This document shows, one piece after another, positions 6,477 to 7,120 of a stretch of 7,120 bases of DNA. How positions within the stretch are numbered: position 1 is the first letter of the stretch; every line of letters begins with the position of its first letter. The notes under the pieces were generated by a model. It ran no database searches, was not told where the DNA came from, and was given only the letters and a program-made list of their open reading frames with translations. The stretch comes from an uncultured beta proteobacterium (GTDB taxonomy: Bacteria > Pseudomonadota > Gammaproteobacteria > Burkholderiales > Burkholderiaceae_C): assembly GCA_903885415.1 (NCBI GenBank), contig CAISIP010000083.1, forward strand, positions 1 through 7,120. Direction: 5' to 3'. The position numbers were made by a program, and so were the translations under genes.

Positions 6477-7120
6477 GCTGCATCGGCGAAGGGCTGCGGC
6501 GCGCGTGCGCGCAGCAGCTGCGCTGCGACGGCAACGGCGATCACCTCCGGTTCCTTGCCGGCAATGCCGGCGATGCCGATCGGACATTGCACCTGCGCGA
6601 GTTCAGCCTGCGAAAAGCCGCGCCCGGCCAAACGGCTGCGAAAGCGCGCCCATTTGGTTTTGCTGCCGATCAGCCCGATGCTGTGCAGGTCGGATCGCAC
6701 CCGCTGGCGCAACAGACAGGCCGCCACAATTTCCAGGTCTTCGGCGTGGCTGAAGCTCATCACCAGCACGGCACAACCGCCTGGCAGATCCGCCACCGCG
6801 GCGTGCACCGGATCAGACTGCTCGCATCGGAGCGCCGCCGGCAACGGTGGCGCGAAGACTTCATCGCGGCTGTCGATCCAGGTCACTGCAAATGGCAGGC
6901 TGCCCAACACCGCCACCAGGGCCTGCCCCACATGGCCTGCGCCAAAGACCGCCACCGGATCCAGGCTTCGCGCGATACCCTGTCGCAACGCAGCAATGTC
7001 GGCCTCACCAACGCATTCGAAGCGCAGGTCCATGACGCCGCCGCAGCACTGGCCCAAGCTGGGGCCGAGCGGATAGCGCACAACAGCGTCACCGCCCGCA
7101 CCGGCCAGACGCAGCCGCGC
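6473..7120 (-). CDS. xdhC: Xanthine dehydrogenase accessory protein XdhC, C-terminal part; 5' end outside window
   Basis: XdhC binds the molybdenum cofactor, helps with its sulfuration and inserts it into XdhB; it is not part of the final enzyme. The frame runs open to the right edge of the window, giving 215 visible residues, and the GTG at 7081 is internal, because residues before it (ARLRLAGAGGDAV) continue the family pattern. Visible parts: RYPLGPSLGQCCGG (the conserved Q-C-C-G motif tied to cofactor binding), then a Rossmann domain beginning DPVAVFGAGHVGQALVAVL (GxGxxG). Next come VLVMSFSHAEDLEIV and the family's C-terminal block GLIGSKTKWARFRSRL and CPIGIAGIAGKEPEVIAVAV. The N-terminal domain lies beyond the window. 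Unusually, the gene is not behind xdhB but about 3.5 kb away on the opposite strand. Its stop (TAG, 6475 to 6473) overlaps that of the convergent deaminase. Confidence 0.95.
   Translation of the reverse strand, partial: ARLRLAGAGGDAVVRYPLGPSLGQCCGGVMDLRFECVGEADIAALRQGIARSLDPVAVFGAGHVGQALVAVLGSLPFAVTWIDSRDEVFAPPLPAALRCEQSDPVHAAVADLPGGCAVLVMSFSHAEDLEIVAACLLRQRVRSDLHSIGLIGSKTKWARFRSRLAGRGFSQAELAQVQCPIGIAGIAGKEPEVIAVAVAAQLLRARAPQPFADAA

Noticed and set aside
5340..6587. 415-residue open frame on the - strand opposite the deaminase
   Set aside because: It covers a gene with a complete metal site, runs past the deaminase/xdhC stop junction, and its translation shows no family pattern.

Overview
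The window is a compact purine-catabolism locus on a GC-rich bacterial chromosome. Codon third positions are strongly G/C, which is why long antisense reading frames lie opposite nearly every gene. The bacterial two-subunit xanthine dehydrogenase (XdhA/XdhB), the Crp/Fnr regulator type and the type-2 glycerate kinase suggest a proteobacterium, most likely a betaproteobacterium of the Burkholderiales. That placement is inferred from protein flavour and is not proven.

Layout, left to right. (1) The 3' end of xdhA (FAD subunit) on +, overlapping xdhB by ATGA. (2) Complete xdhB (molybdopterin subunit, 772 aa, all catalytic residues present) on +. (3) A Crp/Fnr-family regulator on -, convergent with xdhB across a 23-bp gap. 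(4) A type-2 glycerate kinase on -, directly upstream of the regulator. The 37-bp gap between them holds an FNR-type box. (5) A divergent 82-bp intergenic region with a large imperfect palindrome. (6) An amidohydrolase of the 8-oxoguanine deaminase type on +. (7) The 3' two-thirds or so of xdhC (XDH maturation factor) on -, convergent with the deaminase and sharing stop-codon bases with it. Coding density is very high. No RNA genes, insertion sequences, CRISPR arrays or pseudogenes were seen, and the only gene-free stretches are short (82 bp at most).

How the genes fit together (inference from known pathways). XdhAB, with XdhC loading its sulfurated molybdenum cofactor, oxidises hypoxanthine and xanthine to urate. 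The deaminase would convert 8-oxoguanine directly to urate, so both enzymes reach the same intermediate. Urate breakdown through allantoin yields glyoxylate, which can be turned into glycerate via tartronate semialdehyde. Glycerate kinase then feeds it into glycolysis as 2-phosphoglycerate. The urate-to-glycerate enzymes are not in this window.

I do not see an undescribed system here; the enzymes are recognisable. The points worth a second look are regulatory and organisational: an FNR-like recognition helix without the usual Fe-S cysteine pattern paired with an FNR-like box at its own gene, the palindrome between the divergent genes, and xdhC being detached from xdhAB.
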